A stretch of DNA of 64,000 bases from NCBI RefSeq assembly GCF_021202945.1, contig NZ_JAJOYR010000001.1, positions 2,337,543 through 2,401,542 of the forward strand. The letters are read 5' to 3'. Source of the DNA: Stenotrophomonas sp. SY1 (lineage in GTDB: Bacteria; Pseudomonadota; Gammaproteobacteria; Xanthomonadales; Xanthomonadaceae). The notes under the pieces are model-generated. The model saw only the letters and a program-made list of their open reading frames with translations, was not told the DNA's origin and ran no database searches. This document shows positions 26,347 through 34,824 of this stretch, in pieces. The position numbers and the translations under genes were made by a program. Every line of letters starts with the position of its first letter. The stretch's first letter is position 1.

Positions 26347-26854
26347 GCGGCCTCCTGAGACGACTTGATGCCCACCTTCGAGGCCGTTGCCGCTCGGTGG
26401 GAGCCGGATGAAGCCGCTTGAGCTGCACCCTATCGCCGCGTAACCCGTTGATACGCAAAGGCATGGTGTGGCCCATTTTACCCGCACCTACAACACCATA
26501 TTTCCCAGCGATTCCAATGGGTTGGCTAGGTCAGTGCCAATGCCTGTCAGATAGCCTGCCACTTGTCTATCGCTACTATTGCGACCAAAACAAGCTCGAA
26601 CCGGCTTCAGCATGCGCCCCAAACCCCAAGCTTGGAGTGCATACCCGGCTTTCAAGGGCGGGCAGGGTCGCGCGGCACAGAGGGTCCCGAGCCGTGTCCG
26701 AGTGGCGCGGGACTCTTCCAACGCAGTTTGGCAAAGCGGGCACGCTCTAATTCTGGCCGTAAACGGAAATTGAGCGGGTAGGGGGATTAGGGATGTTTAT
26801 CGGGGGTAGGGAAGGGCGGCTGCCGACCCGAAGCGGACATGCCCCCTCGCTGGG
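26347..26854. other. 508-bp convergent intergenic region
   Basis: Between the RcnB-like gene and ridA-like gene, which converge. It holds copy B of the dispersed repeat at its right end and no supported gene. Confidence 0.5.
26750..26842. repeat. Dispersed intergenic repeat, copy B
   Basis: The most complete copy: 'TTCTGGCCGTAAACGG', then GGGATTAGGGATGTTTATCG, 'GGGGTAGGGAAGGGC', and 'CCGACCCGAAGCGGACATG'. Shares the core with 12371, 33748 and 38529 and the left arm with 38493. Lies between convergent genes. Confidence 0.7.
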
Positions 26855-27247
26855 TTAGTCAGGAATACGCGCGATCACCTTGATCTCGAAATCGAACCCC
26901 GCGAGCCAGTTGACGCCAATTGCCGTCCAGTTCGGATAGGGCGCGGTCGAGAAGATTTCGCTTTTGATCTTCATGATCGTGTCGAACTGATGCTCGGGAT
27001 CGGTATGGAAGGACGTCAAGTCGACGATGTCGTCCAGCCCGCATCCGCCGGCTTTCAGGGTGGCCTTGAGATTGGCGAACGCCAGGCGGACCTGCGCTTC
27101 AAAGTCCGGTTCGGGCGAGCCGTCGCTGCGGCTGCCGACTTGGCCGGATACGAACAGCAGGTCTCCTGAGCGAATCGCGGCGGAATAGGCGTGCGCGGCA
27201 TAGAGGTCATGCCGATCGGCGGGGAAAACGGCGTTGCGGGGGGCCAT
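26855..27247 (-). CDS. RidA family protein
   Basis: A 130-residue member of the RidA/YjgF/YER057c family. 'HAYSAAIRSGDLLFVSGQVG' near residues 19-38 and 'VRLAFANLKATLKAGGCGLDDIVDLTSF' are family features. Classical RidA deaminates reactive enamines/imines using an Arg near the C-terminus; here the equivalent region reads 'NWTAIGVNWLAGFDFEIKVIARIPD', lacking the usual 'PARS' motif, so it belongs to a side branch with uncertain activity. Encoded divergently from a LysR regulator that probably controls it. Confidence 0.85.
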   Translation of the reverse strand: MAPRNAVFPADRHDLYAAHAYSAAIRSGDLLFVSGQVGSRSDGSPEPDFEAQVRLAFANLKATLKAGGCGLDDIVDLTSFHTDPEHQFDTIMKIKSEIFSTAPYPNWTAIGVNWLAGFDFEIKVIARIPD

Positions 27248-27384
27248 ATGGATGCTCCTGTCGTGGGTGGGGTCATGCTGTCCCGCGCACGGCGGCAGGC
27301 AGCTTGCGATGCCGTGGCTCGGGACACGCCGATCACTCTAGGGAGCGATCCGAGGGGGGATAAACACACCTGCTGCGGTATCAC

Positions 27385-27403
27385 TGTTTGTAAAATCCAA
27401 ACA
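27385..27403. promoter_or_regulatory. Candidate LysR operator
   Basis: TGTTTG-TAAAATC-CAAACA, a perfect 6-bp inverted repeat with 7-base spacer, sits 25 bases before the LysR start in the divergent promoter region. Confidence 0.55.
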
Positions 27404-27427
27404 ATCCCGCCCATCTCTGGAGCCCAC

Positions 27428-28351
27428 ATGGACCGTATCGATGCGATGCAGGCATTTGCCCGCGTGGTGGAAACCGGCAGCTTCACCAAGGCCGCCGAGA
27501 CGCTGCAGTCCAGTAAAACCCGCGTCACCCAGCTGGTCCAGCAACTGGAAACGCACCTGCGGGTGAAGCTGCTCCATCGCACCACCCGCAAAGTCAACGT
27601 CACCGCCGATGGCGCCGCCTACTACGAGCGCGTCGTACGCTTGCTGGCTGACCTGGACGACGCCGAAACCAGCCTGTCGGCCGCCTCCGCGTCGCCGCGT
27701 GGCCGGCTGCGCGTGGACGTACCTGCGCCGCTGGCCAGTCTGGTTCTGGTGCCCGCGCTGCCCGATTTCAATGCGCGCTATCCCGACATCCAGCTCGATC
27801 TCGGCGCCAGTGATCGCAAGGTGGACCTGATCGACGAGAACGTGGACTGCGTGGTGCGAGGTGGCGAACTCACCGATTTATCTTTGCGCGCACGCCACGT
27901 CGCCGACCTTCCGCTGGGTGTCTACGCCGCGCCCGCCTATTTGGCGCGCACCGGGATGCCGGCGCATCCACTGGCACTGGAAGATGCTGCGCACCGTATC
28001 GTCGGCTACCGCAATTCGCGGACCGGCAGCCCCCTGATGTCGCCTCTGCGCCGCGGTGATGAGGAACTGCTCGTGCAGGGCCGACATGTGCTGTCGGTGG
28101 ATGACGGCAATGCCTATCTGGCGGCAGGCATCGCTGGTCTCGGCGCGCTGTGGTTACCGCAGTACATGGCACACCAACCACTGGCGCGCGGTGAGTTGAT
28201 ACCGTTGTTTGAGGACTGGCAGCTCGATCCCATGCCGATGTACGTAGCCTTCCCGCCCAGCCGGCATGTAAGCGCAAAGCTACGCGTGTTCATTGACTGG
28301 ATCGTGGAATTGATGGCACAGCACGCGCCGGCCATCCAGCCACCGCGATGA
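27428..28351 (+). CDS. LysR-family transcriptional regulator
   Basis: A 307-residue LysR regulator: N-terminal winged helix ('AMQAFARVVETGSFTKAAET') followed by the periplasmic-binding-protein-like effector domain ('LRARHVADLPLGVYAAPAYLA'). ATG 27428 is the family start; the frame extends far upstream without justification. Divergent from the RidA-family gene with a palindrome between them, so it likely controls that gene and itself. Effector unknown. Confidence 0.9.
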   Translation: MDRIDAMQAFARVVETGSFTKAAETLQSSKTRVTQLVQQLETHLRVKLLHRTTRKVNVTADGAAYYERVVRLLADLDDAETSLSAASASPRGRLRVDVPAPLASLVLVPALPDFNARYPDIQLDLGASDRKVDLIDENVDCVVRGGELTDLSLRARHVADLPLGVYAAPAYLARTGMPAHPLALEDAAHRIVGYRNSRTGSPLMSPLRRGDEELLVQGRHVLSVDDGNAYLAAGIAGLGALWLPQYMAHQPLARGELIPLFEDWQLDPMPMYVAFPPSRHVSAKLRVFIDWIVELMAQHAPAIQPPR

Positions 28352-28654
28352 TCCGCCTCCTGTCGCGAAACATCGGCGCAGATGGGGTTCGTGGGTCAAT
28401 CGCAACATGTCCGCTTCTGGCCGTAGGGCGTCATGCGACCAAAATCGGACATCTCCGCGTCTATCGGCGCGAGTTTGGAGCGAGCGCAGGGCGTGCTACT
28501 AGTTCGTGACATGCGCTGGCTTGTTGGCAGAACTCGCTGGCCCTAAGATCAAGCTGTACCGAGGGAAATGCGCGTCATACGGTGCTTCTGGGATAGCCAT
28601 TTACGCGGCCCTCTGAGTTCGTCTATTAGGCAGTTTTGCCTGCATGGAGAGATC
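28352..28654. other. 303-bp intergenic region with repeat half-copy E
   Basis: Contains 'TGTCCGCTTCTGGCCGTAG' (from about 28409) and further on 'AAAATCGGACATC', resembling the left arm of the dispersed repeat. No gene seen. Confidence 0.4.
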
Positions 28655-29038
28655 ATGAATCACTCAAACATGAAGTACCTCATTGACCGCTACTTGGCTT
28701 CCTACAACGCATTCGATGTTGATGGAATGCTTTCGCTTCTCTCCAAAGATGTTCGCTTCGAAAACTACTCGGGCGATCAACTCACTACGGCAACAACCGG
28801 AATTGCTGAGTTCAGGCAACTCGCTGAGCAGTCGAAGTTGTTGTTCTCTGAGCGTGAGCAACGCATAACAGGCTTGGAGTTCGGCCACGACTCTGCCATT
28901 GCAACCATTGCGTACCGTGGAACGCTAGCCGCAGACGTTCCTAACGGCCTACTCGCCGGTACTGTTCTTGACCTTCAAGGAAAATCAGAGTTCTCATTCG
29001 GCAACGGGCAGATCACCAGAATTGTTGACCGTAGCTGA
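28655..29038 (+). CDS. NTF2-like/SnoaL-like protein
   Basis: A 127-residue protein of the nuclear-transport-factor-2 fold: 'YLASYNAFDVDGMLSLLSKD' opens the helix pair, 'VRFENYSGDQ' and 'GIAEFRQLAEQ' follow, then the beta sheet. Such proteins bind small hydrophobic molecules and some are enzymes. ATG 28655 has GGAGAGAT upstream. No functional residues are certain. Confidence 0.75.
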   Translation: MNHSNMKYLIDRYLASYNAFDVDGMLSLLSKDVRFENYSGDQLTTATTGIAEFRQLAEQSKLLFSEREQRITGLEFGHDSAIATIAYRGTLAADVPNGLLAGTVLDLQGKSEFSFGNGQITRIVDRS

Positions 29039-29355
29039 GTGCACACCTAGTAGACCATTCAGGCCGAGCCGATGCAGTCTGGCGAAGGCCCAGCTGCTGT
29101 GAGCCGCCACCTTTGGCTTCTGGCCCTGTGCGCCCCAGAACGGACATCGTCGATCGCCAACACTGCGATTGCTCGACCATCGGTACCTCCAACCGGATAA
29201 CCCGCGTGGGATTAGCGTTGCGGGTCTTCGACTGCAGGAGCCCATGCGTTGTCTTCAGCGAGGTCGCTACCGGCTGGACAGTTCCGATTCCAATAGCAGA
29301 AGTGATCTTTCTTTCGGAACAGAATATTGGCATCAGCAACCGAGATGCTCGGCGT
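29039..29355. other. 317-bp convergent intergenic region with repeat half-copy F
   Basis: 'GGCTTCTGGCCCTGTGCGCC' (about 29112) followed by 'CCAGAACGGACATCG' resembles the left arm of the dispersed repeat. No gene seen. Confidence 0.4.
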
Positions 29356-30258
29356 TCAAATCACCGTGTCACTGTACGCGGCCTGTTCCTTCAGCCAGGT
29401 GATGACCGTCGATGCTCCACTGCGCACATTGCGGTGCAGTGGAAGCACGATCCAGTACGCTGCTGCGAGTTCTACGACGGCATCTTCAATCGGTCTTACG
29501 AGTGCGCCCGAGGCGATGTCATCGAGTGCAAGCCGATGACGCGCCAGCGCGACGCCCTGACCCTGCACCGCGGCCCGAAGCACGAGGTCCGAGGATGAGA
29601 AGCGGGGACCGGCCGAAACATCCAGCGACGCAGGGCCATGCAATTGCCGCCATATCTCCCACGATGCATGCGGATCACGGTCGTGCACTAGCCGCGTGCC
29701 GAGAAGATCGGAAAGTTGCGTGGGCTGGCCGGACGCCTCGAACAGCGCAGGGCTCATGACCGGATAGAGGATTTCGTCCATGAGCGGCTCGCATTGCACG
29801 TCGGGCCAAGGCCCGCGGCCCATGCGGATCGCCAGGTCAATGTCGCTGGTCTGCAGGTTGTCGATCTTCTGATCTACGACCACGGACACTTCGAGGTGCG
29901 GATGCGACTGTTCGAGCCGCGGCAGGCGCGGAAGCAACCACCGCGCCGCGAACGATGGAGCGGTCGATATGGTCACCGAGCGCCCGGACCGCGACTCCCG
30001 CACTGCGGTGACCGCGCGCTCGATATCGCGGAAGCTCGCCATCGTAGCTCGGCCCAACGTCTCGCCTTGGGGTGTGAATGTGATACCGCGCCGGCCAGCG
30101 GCCTCGCTGATCAGACGCACGCCGAGCCAGGCTTCCAGTTCCGCGAGGTGGCGGCTCACCGACGAGTGGACGATTTCGAGCTCGCGCGCGGCCGAGCGAA
30201 TCCCGCCATGGGCGTAGACCGTGGCGAACGCACGAAGTGCATTGATGGGCATCTTCAT
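29356..30258 (-). CDS. LysR-family regulator (GcvA-like)
   Basis: A 300-residue LysR regulator with N-terminal 'NALRAFATVYAHGGIRSAAR' and the helix-turn-helix 'IVHSSVSRHLAELEAWLG', plus a substrate-binding domain ('GRGPWPDVQCEPLMDE') that resembles GcvA-like members. ATG at 30258 or 30252. It is divergent from the glutathionyl-hydroquinone reductase gene, and the palindrome TAATGG...CCATTA covers its own start codon, suggesting autorepression. Probably regulates the GST-LysE-FMN-reductase group. Confidence 0.88.
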   Translation of the reverse strand: MKMPINALRAFATVYAHGGIRSAARELEIVHSSVSRHLAELEAWLGVRLISEAAGRRGITFTPQGETLGRATMASFRDIERAVTAVRESRSGRSVTISTAPSFAARWLLPRLPRLEQSHPHLEVSVVVDQKIDNLQTSDIDLAIRMGRGPWPDVQCEPLMDEILYPVMSPALFEASGQPTQLSDLLGTRLVHDRDPHASWEIWRQLHGPASLDVSAGPRFSSSDLVLRAAVQGQGVALARHRLALDDIASGALVRPIEDAVVELAAAYWIVLPLHRNVRSGASTVITWLKEQAAYSDTVI

Positions 30259-30282
30259 AATGGACTCGATAATAGACCATTA
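30258..30282. promoter_or_regulatory. Candidate LysR operator
   Basis: TAATGG and CCATTA, perfect 6-bp inverted arms with a 13-base spacer, overlap the first base of the lysR start codon in the divergent region. Confidence 0.45.
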
Positions 30283-30351
30283 GTCGCGCTGCCGAGACCA
30301 GCCGGGCGACCCACAATTGCGCATCAGGTTCATGCCAATGCAGGGAGCAAT

Positions 30352-31380
30352 ATGGGAATGTTGATCGATGGCCAATGGGTGGACGCCGACTCGACAATTG
30401 TCGATGGTCGCTTCGTAAGACCGGACAGTGTGTTCAGCGAAGATATTGGCGACGTTGCAGAACGGCTGCGCGCACAACCAGGCCGTTATTGGCTCATCGT
30501 CTCGTCAAGTTGCCCGTGGTCGCATCGTACCCTGCTGATGCGTGCGCTCAAGCGGCTCGAGAGCGCTGTGCCGGTGCAGATCGCTGGCGGCGAGCGGACG
30601 CAGGGCTACGCGGTCGCCGGTGGTGCGCCATGGATCGTCCCGGGCTTGGCTTCGCGGATCCGGCACCTACATGAGCTTTATCGCCTGTCGGCGCCGGGCT
30701 ACACCGGCCGGGCAACAGTGCCGGTGCTCTGGGATAGCCACGCCTGCAGAATCGTCAGCAACGAATCAGCCCGCATCGTCCGCGCGCTCGACGCGGCTGA
30801 TACTGGGGGCGCGTCCGCCTTCACGCTCACTCCGCCATCGTTCCGCGACCGGATCGATTCCCTCAACGCCGATCTCCAGGTCGGCCTGTTCAACGCCGTC
30901 TATCGCGCCGGGTTCGCACAACGACAGGATGCCTACGAAGAGGCCGTCGAGAGCGTGTTCGCCACGCTCGACCGATTGGAACGGCGCCTTGCGAACGCAC
31001 GCTATCTGTTCGGCGCGATCATCACAGAGACGGACTGGCGACTGTTCCCGACACTGGTCCGGTTCGACGCCGGCTATCACGGCCATTTCAAATGCGCACG
31101 CCGCCGACTGATTGACTATCCGCACCTTTGGGCATACGCGAGAGACCTGTACTCGTGGTGCGGTGTCGCGGCCACGGTCGATATGGACGTGATCCGCGAG
31201 GGGTATTACCAGCACGACCGAAACCTCAACCCGTTCGGCATCGTCGCCGCCGCACCCGACGCAGACTGGTCGGCTGCACACGGTCGCGAGCGCTTCGGGC
31301 CAGCGCGGATGGCGCTTGCCTCTGGACAGGAGGTTCAGATCGATCCTTTGACGTTTCAACGTGGAGAGCCAGACCGATGA
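30352..31380 (+). CDS. Glutathionyl-hydroquinone reductase (Xi-class glutathione S-transferase)
   Basis: A 342-residue GST of the Xi class (YqjG/PcpF type) that removes glutathione from glutathionyl-hydroquinones. The catalytic Cys54 sits in 'SSSCPWSHRTLLMR'. 'TVPVLWDSHACRIVSNESA' forms the glutathione-binding turn, and the C-terminal helical domain has 'GAIITETDWRLFPTLVRFD' and 'YYQHDRNLNPFGIV', both characteristic. ATG 30352 follows GGGAGCAAT; the frame is open for over 600 bases upstream but only antisense to lysR. The stop overlaps the start of the LysE gene (ATGA). Confidence 0.92.
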   Translation: MGMLIDGQWVDADSTIVDGRFVRPDSVFSEDIGDVAERLRAQPGRYWLIVSSSCPWSHRTLLMRALKRLESAVPVQIAGGERTQGYAVAGGAPWIVPGLASRIRHLHELYRLSAPGYTGRATVPVLWDSHACRIVSNESARIVRALDAADTGGASAFTLTPPSFRDRIDSLNADLQVGLFNAVYRAGFAQRQDAYEEAVESVFATLDRLERRLANARYLFGAIITETDWRLFPTLVRFDAGYHGHFKCARRRLIDYPHLWAYARDLYSWCGVAATVDMDVIREGYYQHDRNLNPFGIVAAAPDADWSAAHGRERFGPARMALASGQEVQIDPLTFQRGEPDR

Positions 31381-32003
31381 GCGCTCTCATGATCGGTGCA
31401 GGTCTAATCGCAGTCGCCACCATCACTCCTGGTCCCAACAATTTACTGGTCATGCGCATCGCCGCACGATCCGGGTTCATGAGTGCGCTGCCAGCGATGG
31501 CCGGTGTCGTCACCGGTGGGTTGGCCATGTGGGCGCTGGTGATGGCTGGAGCGAGCGCCGCTTTCCAAGCCCTGCCGCACCTATACAACGTAATCACCAT
31601 CGGCGGCGGTGCGTACCTGTGCTGGATGGGTGTCCGCCTGATCGTGGAAACGTTCGCCGCTTCAGGCAGGTCGCAGCCTGCAGAGACCAGTGTCCGGCCC
31701 AACATCGCCGTTGCCTTGTTCGGCTTCCAGTTTCTCAATCCCAAGGGCTGGGTGCTAGTGCTGACTGTAACCGCTGCCGTAGGAAACGGCGCCGACCCCC
31801 TCCAGACCTCTCTTATGCTGGCGGTGCTGTTCACGGTGATCCCCGTGCTTTGCCTGACGCTCTGGTGCGCGATGGGCATCCTGATGATGCGCTACTTAGA
31901 CACACTCACGGCGCGCAACTGGATTGATCGGTTAATGGGCGCACTCCTCTTCGCATCGGCACTGTTGCTCGTGCTCGTTCCGGTCGACATGTCGCATCGT
32001 TAA
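31377..32003 (+). CDS. LysE/RhtB-family exporter
   Basis: A 208-residue inner-membrane protein with about six hydrophobic segments and the family opening 'ATITPGPNNLLVMRIAARSG', then 'GGGAYLCWMGVRL' and 'QFLNPKGWVL'. Members export amino acids or related small molecules. Its start overlaps the GST stop by ATGA, so translation is coupled; possibly it expels a conjugate or metabolite released by the upstream enzyme (inference). Confidence 0.88.
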   Translation: MSALMIGAGLIAVATITPGPNNLLVMRIAARSGFMSALPAMAGVVTGGLAMWALVMAGASAAFQALPHLYNVITIGGGAYLCWMGVRLIVETFAASGRSQPAETSVRPNIAVALFGFQFLNPKGWVLVLTVTAAVGNGADPLQTSLMLAVLFTVIPVLCLTLWCAMGILMMRYLDTLTARNWIDRLMGALLFASALLLVLVPVDMSHR

Positions 32004-32054
32004 TCGCAATCCGGGCCAGGTGATACTCCCGGTTTTCCTCAAGGAGATTCAGCA

Positions 32055-32666
32055 ATGCATGATGCGTACGCGCCCATTGATCGCACCCCGCCGGTGCTGC
32101 CCGATAAACGGATCTTGGCTATCGCAGGCAGCCTTCGCCGGTCCTCATGGAATCTACTACTGCTCGAAGCCGCTACCGCCTGTACACCCCCCGGGATGAC
32201 CGTGAGCGTCTATCGTGACCTGGGCGCAGTCCCGCTGTTCAACGAGGATCTGGAGCAGGAAGCCGGTGGCGCACCTGATGCGGTCAAGCGCCTTCGACGC
32301 GAAGTCAGCGCCGCCGACGGTGTGTTGTTCGCAACTCCTGAATACAACCAGTCGTTGCCAGGAGTTCTAAAAAACGCGATCGATTGGGTGTCCCGGGGCG
32401 CGCCCGAAGACGTGCTGGCTGGAAAGCCGGTTGCCATCATGGGGGCGACATCTGGGCGCTGGGGCACCCGCCTCGCGCAGCATGCACTGCGCCAGACGCT
32501 ACATGCGACCGAGTGCATGATCATGCCGGCGCCGGCTCTCTATGTCAGCAGTGCGGCCCAGCTCTTCGACAGTTCAGGCCGGTTGAGCGATGTGGCCACG
32601 GGCAATGCACTACAAGCGGTGCTGGCGTCTTTGGGGCAGTGGATCGATCTCGTGCGATCGCCGTAG
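32055..32666 (+). CDS. NAD(P)H-dependent FMN reductase
   Basis: A 203-residue flavodoxin-like oxidoreductase. 'ILAIAGSLRRSSWN' is the FMN phosphate loop and 'FATPEYNQSLPGVLKNAIDW' the second conserved FMN-binding motif. Relatives (ChrR, azoreductase, ArsH types) reduce quinones, chromate or azo dyes by two-electron transfer. AAGGAGATTCAGC lies just upstream of ATG 32055. Third in line with the GST and LysE genes, it completes a likely quinone-detoxification set. Confidence 0.9.
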   Translation: MHDAYAPIDRTPPVLPDKRILAIAGSLRRSSWNLLLLEAATACTPPGMTVSVYRDLGAVPLFNEDLEQEAGGAPDAVKRLRREVSAADGVLFATPEYNQSLPGVLKNAIDWVSRGAPEDVLAGKPVAIMGATSGRWGTRLAQHALRQTLHATECMIMPAPALYVSSAAQLFDSSGRLSDVATGNALQAVLASLGQWIDLVRSP

Positions 32667-32777
32667 CCAGGATCACCATCTTCTTGTGCGAGATCGTGTC
32701 GTCTGCATGACCCCGAAAGGCGCCACGCCCGATGCTCGGCCGCAGTCCAATCCCTTCACTATTGAATGAGGTTTCGC

Positions 32778-33479
32778 ATGTCCAGACTTGCCGCCATGTA
32801 TAGGGCTTTACAAGCTATTGCGCTGTTGTGCATCCCGCCGATGCTTCACGCTGAAGCGTTGAAAGAGGTGAAGCGGCCTTCCCTCGAAACGATACAGAGC
32901 ATCATCCTCGACGATGACCCGCAGATACGCGTCGATATGATCGACCATGAACGTATAACCGCAAAGCGAATAGATATCGTAGGTGACGATGGCACCATCC
33001 GGATGACGCTTTCAGCCAACACACCACCACCAATCATCGACGGCACCCAATACAAGCGCGCCTTCGGAGTCGCCGGGATGATCTTGTATGACGCTGAAGG
33101 AAGTGAGCGCGGTGGCTTCGGTGTTGCAGATACGCCGGGCGGGACCACAGCTGTACTAGCTTTGGACCACCCGGCGATGGATGCAGCGGGTTGGCGCGTT
33201 TCGCCAGATGGCTCGGTGATGTTCGTCATCAATCAAGCTCCCGCGCTGATCCGCGAGCCGGGTATTGGCAATCGACTCGTACCAGGCGTGGAGGCTCCCA
33301 CGCGCGTCAAGCTAAGTGTCGGCTCCGATGGCACGCCGGCAATCGCTCTTGCAGATGGCGACAACCAGCCCAGAGTACGGATCACCGTGACAGAGGAGGG
33401 ACATGGCGCCATCGAATTCCTGGACGCTGCTGGGGAAGTTATCCATGTATTGGCGCCGGAACGTGATGTGAAGCGATAA
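32778..33479 (+). CDS. Periplasmic protein, unknown function
   Basis: A 233-residue protein with a signal peptide ('ALQAIALLCIPPMLHAEA', cleavage near residue 25). The mature part alternates short strands and loops with repeated phrases of the form 'GDDGTIRMTLS', 'SDGTPAIALADGDNQPRVRI' and 'DAAGEVIHVL', suggesting beta-propeller or beta-solenoid repeats. ATG 32778 has GAGG seven bases upstream; ATG 32766 is the alternative. Family not recognised. Confidence 0.62.
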   Translation: MSRLAAMYRALQAIALLCIPPMLHAEALKEVKRPSLETIQSIILDDDPQIRVDMIDHERITAKRIDIVGDDGTIRMTLSANTPPPIIDGTQYKRAFGVAGMILYDAEGSERGGFGVADTPGGTTAVLALDHPAMDAAGWRVSPDGSVMFVINQAPALIREPGIGNRLVPGVEAPTRVKLSVGSDGTPAIALADGDNQPRVRITVTEEGHGAIEFLDAAGEVIHVLAPERDVKR

Positions 33480-33801
33480 ATGCTTGTCGGATCGCTTGGG
33501 GTGTATCGGTGCTGAGTTTCCACGCGGTGTGACGAACAGCATGTTGATCAGCACAGCAAGCAACCCACCGATCAGCAGCGTGAACATGCCAATGCTTTTT
33601 GGAGGCGGAAGGTGCTCTTTTGACTTTAATATGCTTGGATGCAGTCAAGTTGCTGTTGGCTTGGGGATTGAGCTCAAAGCCAAAGACCCACCAATATCCG
33701 CAGCTTGGAAGTATCAGATGTTGGCCGAGGCAGCTTGGGCGATTTGGGATTAGGGAGATTTACCAAGGGTAGTGAGGGGCGCCATTCGACTCAAAGCGGA
33801 C
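33480..33801. other. 322-bp convergent intergenic region
   Basis: Between convergent genes; carries dispersed repeat copy C at its right end. A minus-strand frame with a hydrophobic run ('MFTLLIGGLLAVLINMLFV', start near 33587) could be a small membrane peptide, but it overlaps the upstream gene end and is weak. Confidence 0.4.
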
Positions 33802-33806
33802 TCAGG
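33748..33806. repeat. Dispersed intergenic repeat, copy C
   Basis: GGGATTAGGGAGATTTACCA, then 'AGGGTAGTGAGGGGCGCC' and 'CGACTCAAAGCGGACTC'. It reaches the stop codon of the LysR gene at 33802. Confidence 0.6.
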
Positions 33807-34689
33807 CACGCAGCGCATCGACCACCAACCGGAAGGCAGGTGATGGCTGCCTCCGACTGGGGTAGTACAGGTGGTATCCAGGGAATGGCGGGCACCACCG
33901 CGCAAGCACCCTTACGAGTTCGCCTGATTCGAGATGCGGCGCGAACTCGTCTTCGGGCAGGTAGGCGATGCCCAAGCCCTCCAGCGCAGCCGCGACGATA
34001 TGGTGGCTGGCGTTGAAGGTGACCTGTCCTTCCACCCGCACGTTATGTTGCCGACCAGCTCGCTCGAATTCCCACGCGTAGAGTCCGCCATGGGTCGGGA
34101 ACCGGATGTTGATGCAGCGATGCGCGACCAGGTCCCGTGGCGTCTTCGGCGGAGGATGCTTTTCCCAGTATGCGGGCGATGCGACCGCCGCCATGCGTAA
34201 CCTGGGCCCGATCGGCATGGCGATCATGTCCTTGTCGATCTCCTCGCCCATCCGCACGCCGGCATCGAAACGATCCGCCACGATGTTCCGTAAGCCATAG
34301 GAGACATCGAACTCGATATGGATGTCGGGGTACTGAAGCATCAGCGGCGCGAGCTTCGGCAACAACGTGGTGCGCAGCACGTGGTCGCCGCAGGTGATGC
34401 GTACCGTCCCGGCGGGTTTCTCGCGCAGTTCGGTAATGGCATCGAGCTCGGCCTCGATTTCGTCAAAGCGATGCCCAATCGCCCGCATCAGGCGCTCGCC
34501 GGCCGGCGTTGGCGCCACGCTGCGCGTGGTGCGGGTCAGCAGGCGGATCTGCATCCGCGCCTCCAGGCCGCTGACCGCCTGGCTGACGCCCGATTGGGTG
34601 ACCCCCAATTGGGCGGCAGCACGCGTGAAGCTGCCCTCGCGTGCGACGGTGACGAAGGCAAGCAAATCGTTGAGGTTGCTCCTAGCCAT
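33802..34689 (-). CDS. LysR-family transcriptional regulator
   Basis: A 295-residue LysR regulator with the DNA-binding start 'NDLLAFVTVAREGSFTRAAA', helix-turn-helix 'LGVTQSGVSQAVSGLE', and effector domain containing 'PATYWEKHPPP'-like sequence ('SPAYWEKHPPPKTPRDL'). ATG 34689 (MARSNLND) matches the family; the frame extends 16 codons upstream. Divergent from the alpha/beta-hydrolase gene, with a palindrome between. Confidence 0.88.
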   Translation of the reverse strand: MARSNLNDLLAFVTVAREGSFTRAAAQLGVTQSGVSQAVSGLEARMQIRLLTRTTRSVAPTPAGERLMRAIGHRFDEIEAELDAITELREKPAGTVRITCGDHVLRTTLLPKLAPLMLQYPDIHIEFDVSYGLRNIVADRFDAGVRMGEEIDKDMIAMPIGPRLRMAAVASPAYWEKHPPPKTPRDLVAHRCINIRFPTHGGLYAWEFERAGRQHNVRVEGQVTFNASHHIVAAALEGLGIAYLPEDEFAPHLESGELVRVLARWCPPFPGYHLYYPSRRQPSPAFRLVVDALRA

Positions 34690-34715
34690 GGAAGCCAGTG
34701 TGCCACACACATAAA

Positions 34716-34728
34716 TTAGCAGAGCTAA
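34716..34728. promoter_or_regulatory. Candidate LysR operator
   Basis: TTAGC-AGA-GCTAA, a perfect 5-bp inverted repeat with 3-base centre inside the AT-rich lysR/hydrolase intergenic region, fitting a T-N11-A LysR box. Confidence 0.55.
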
Positions 34729-34824
34729 TAGATGCATTCAGTAATCAGTACCTAGTCGCTGAAGCGACGCGGCGCCAGACTGGCCAGGAAATGGTGGTCT
34801 CCCGACCACGGCAAGGAGATTCAA

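Noticed and set aside
29716..30351. 212-codon upstream extension of the GST gene
   Set aside because: It is antisense to the LysR gene; the family start and ribosome binding site are at 30352.
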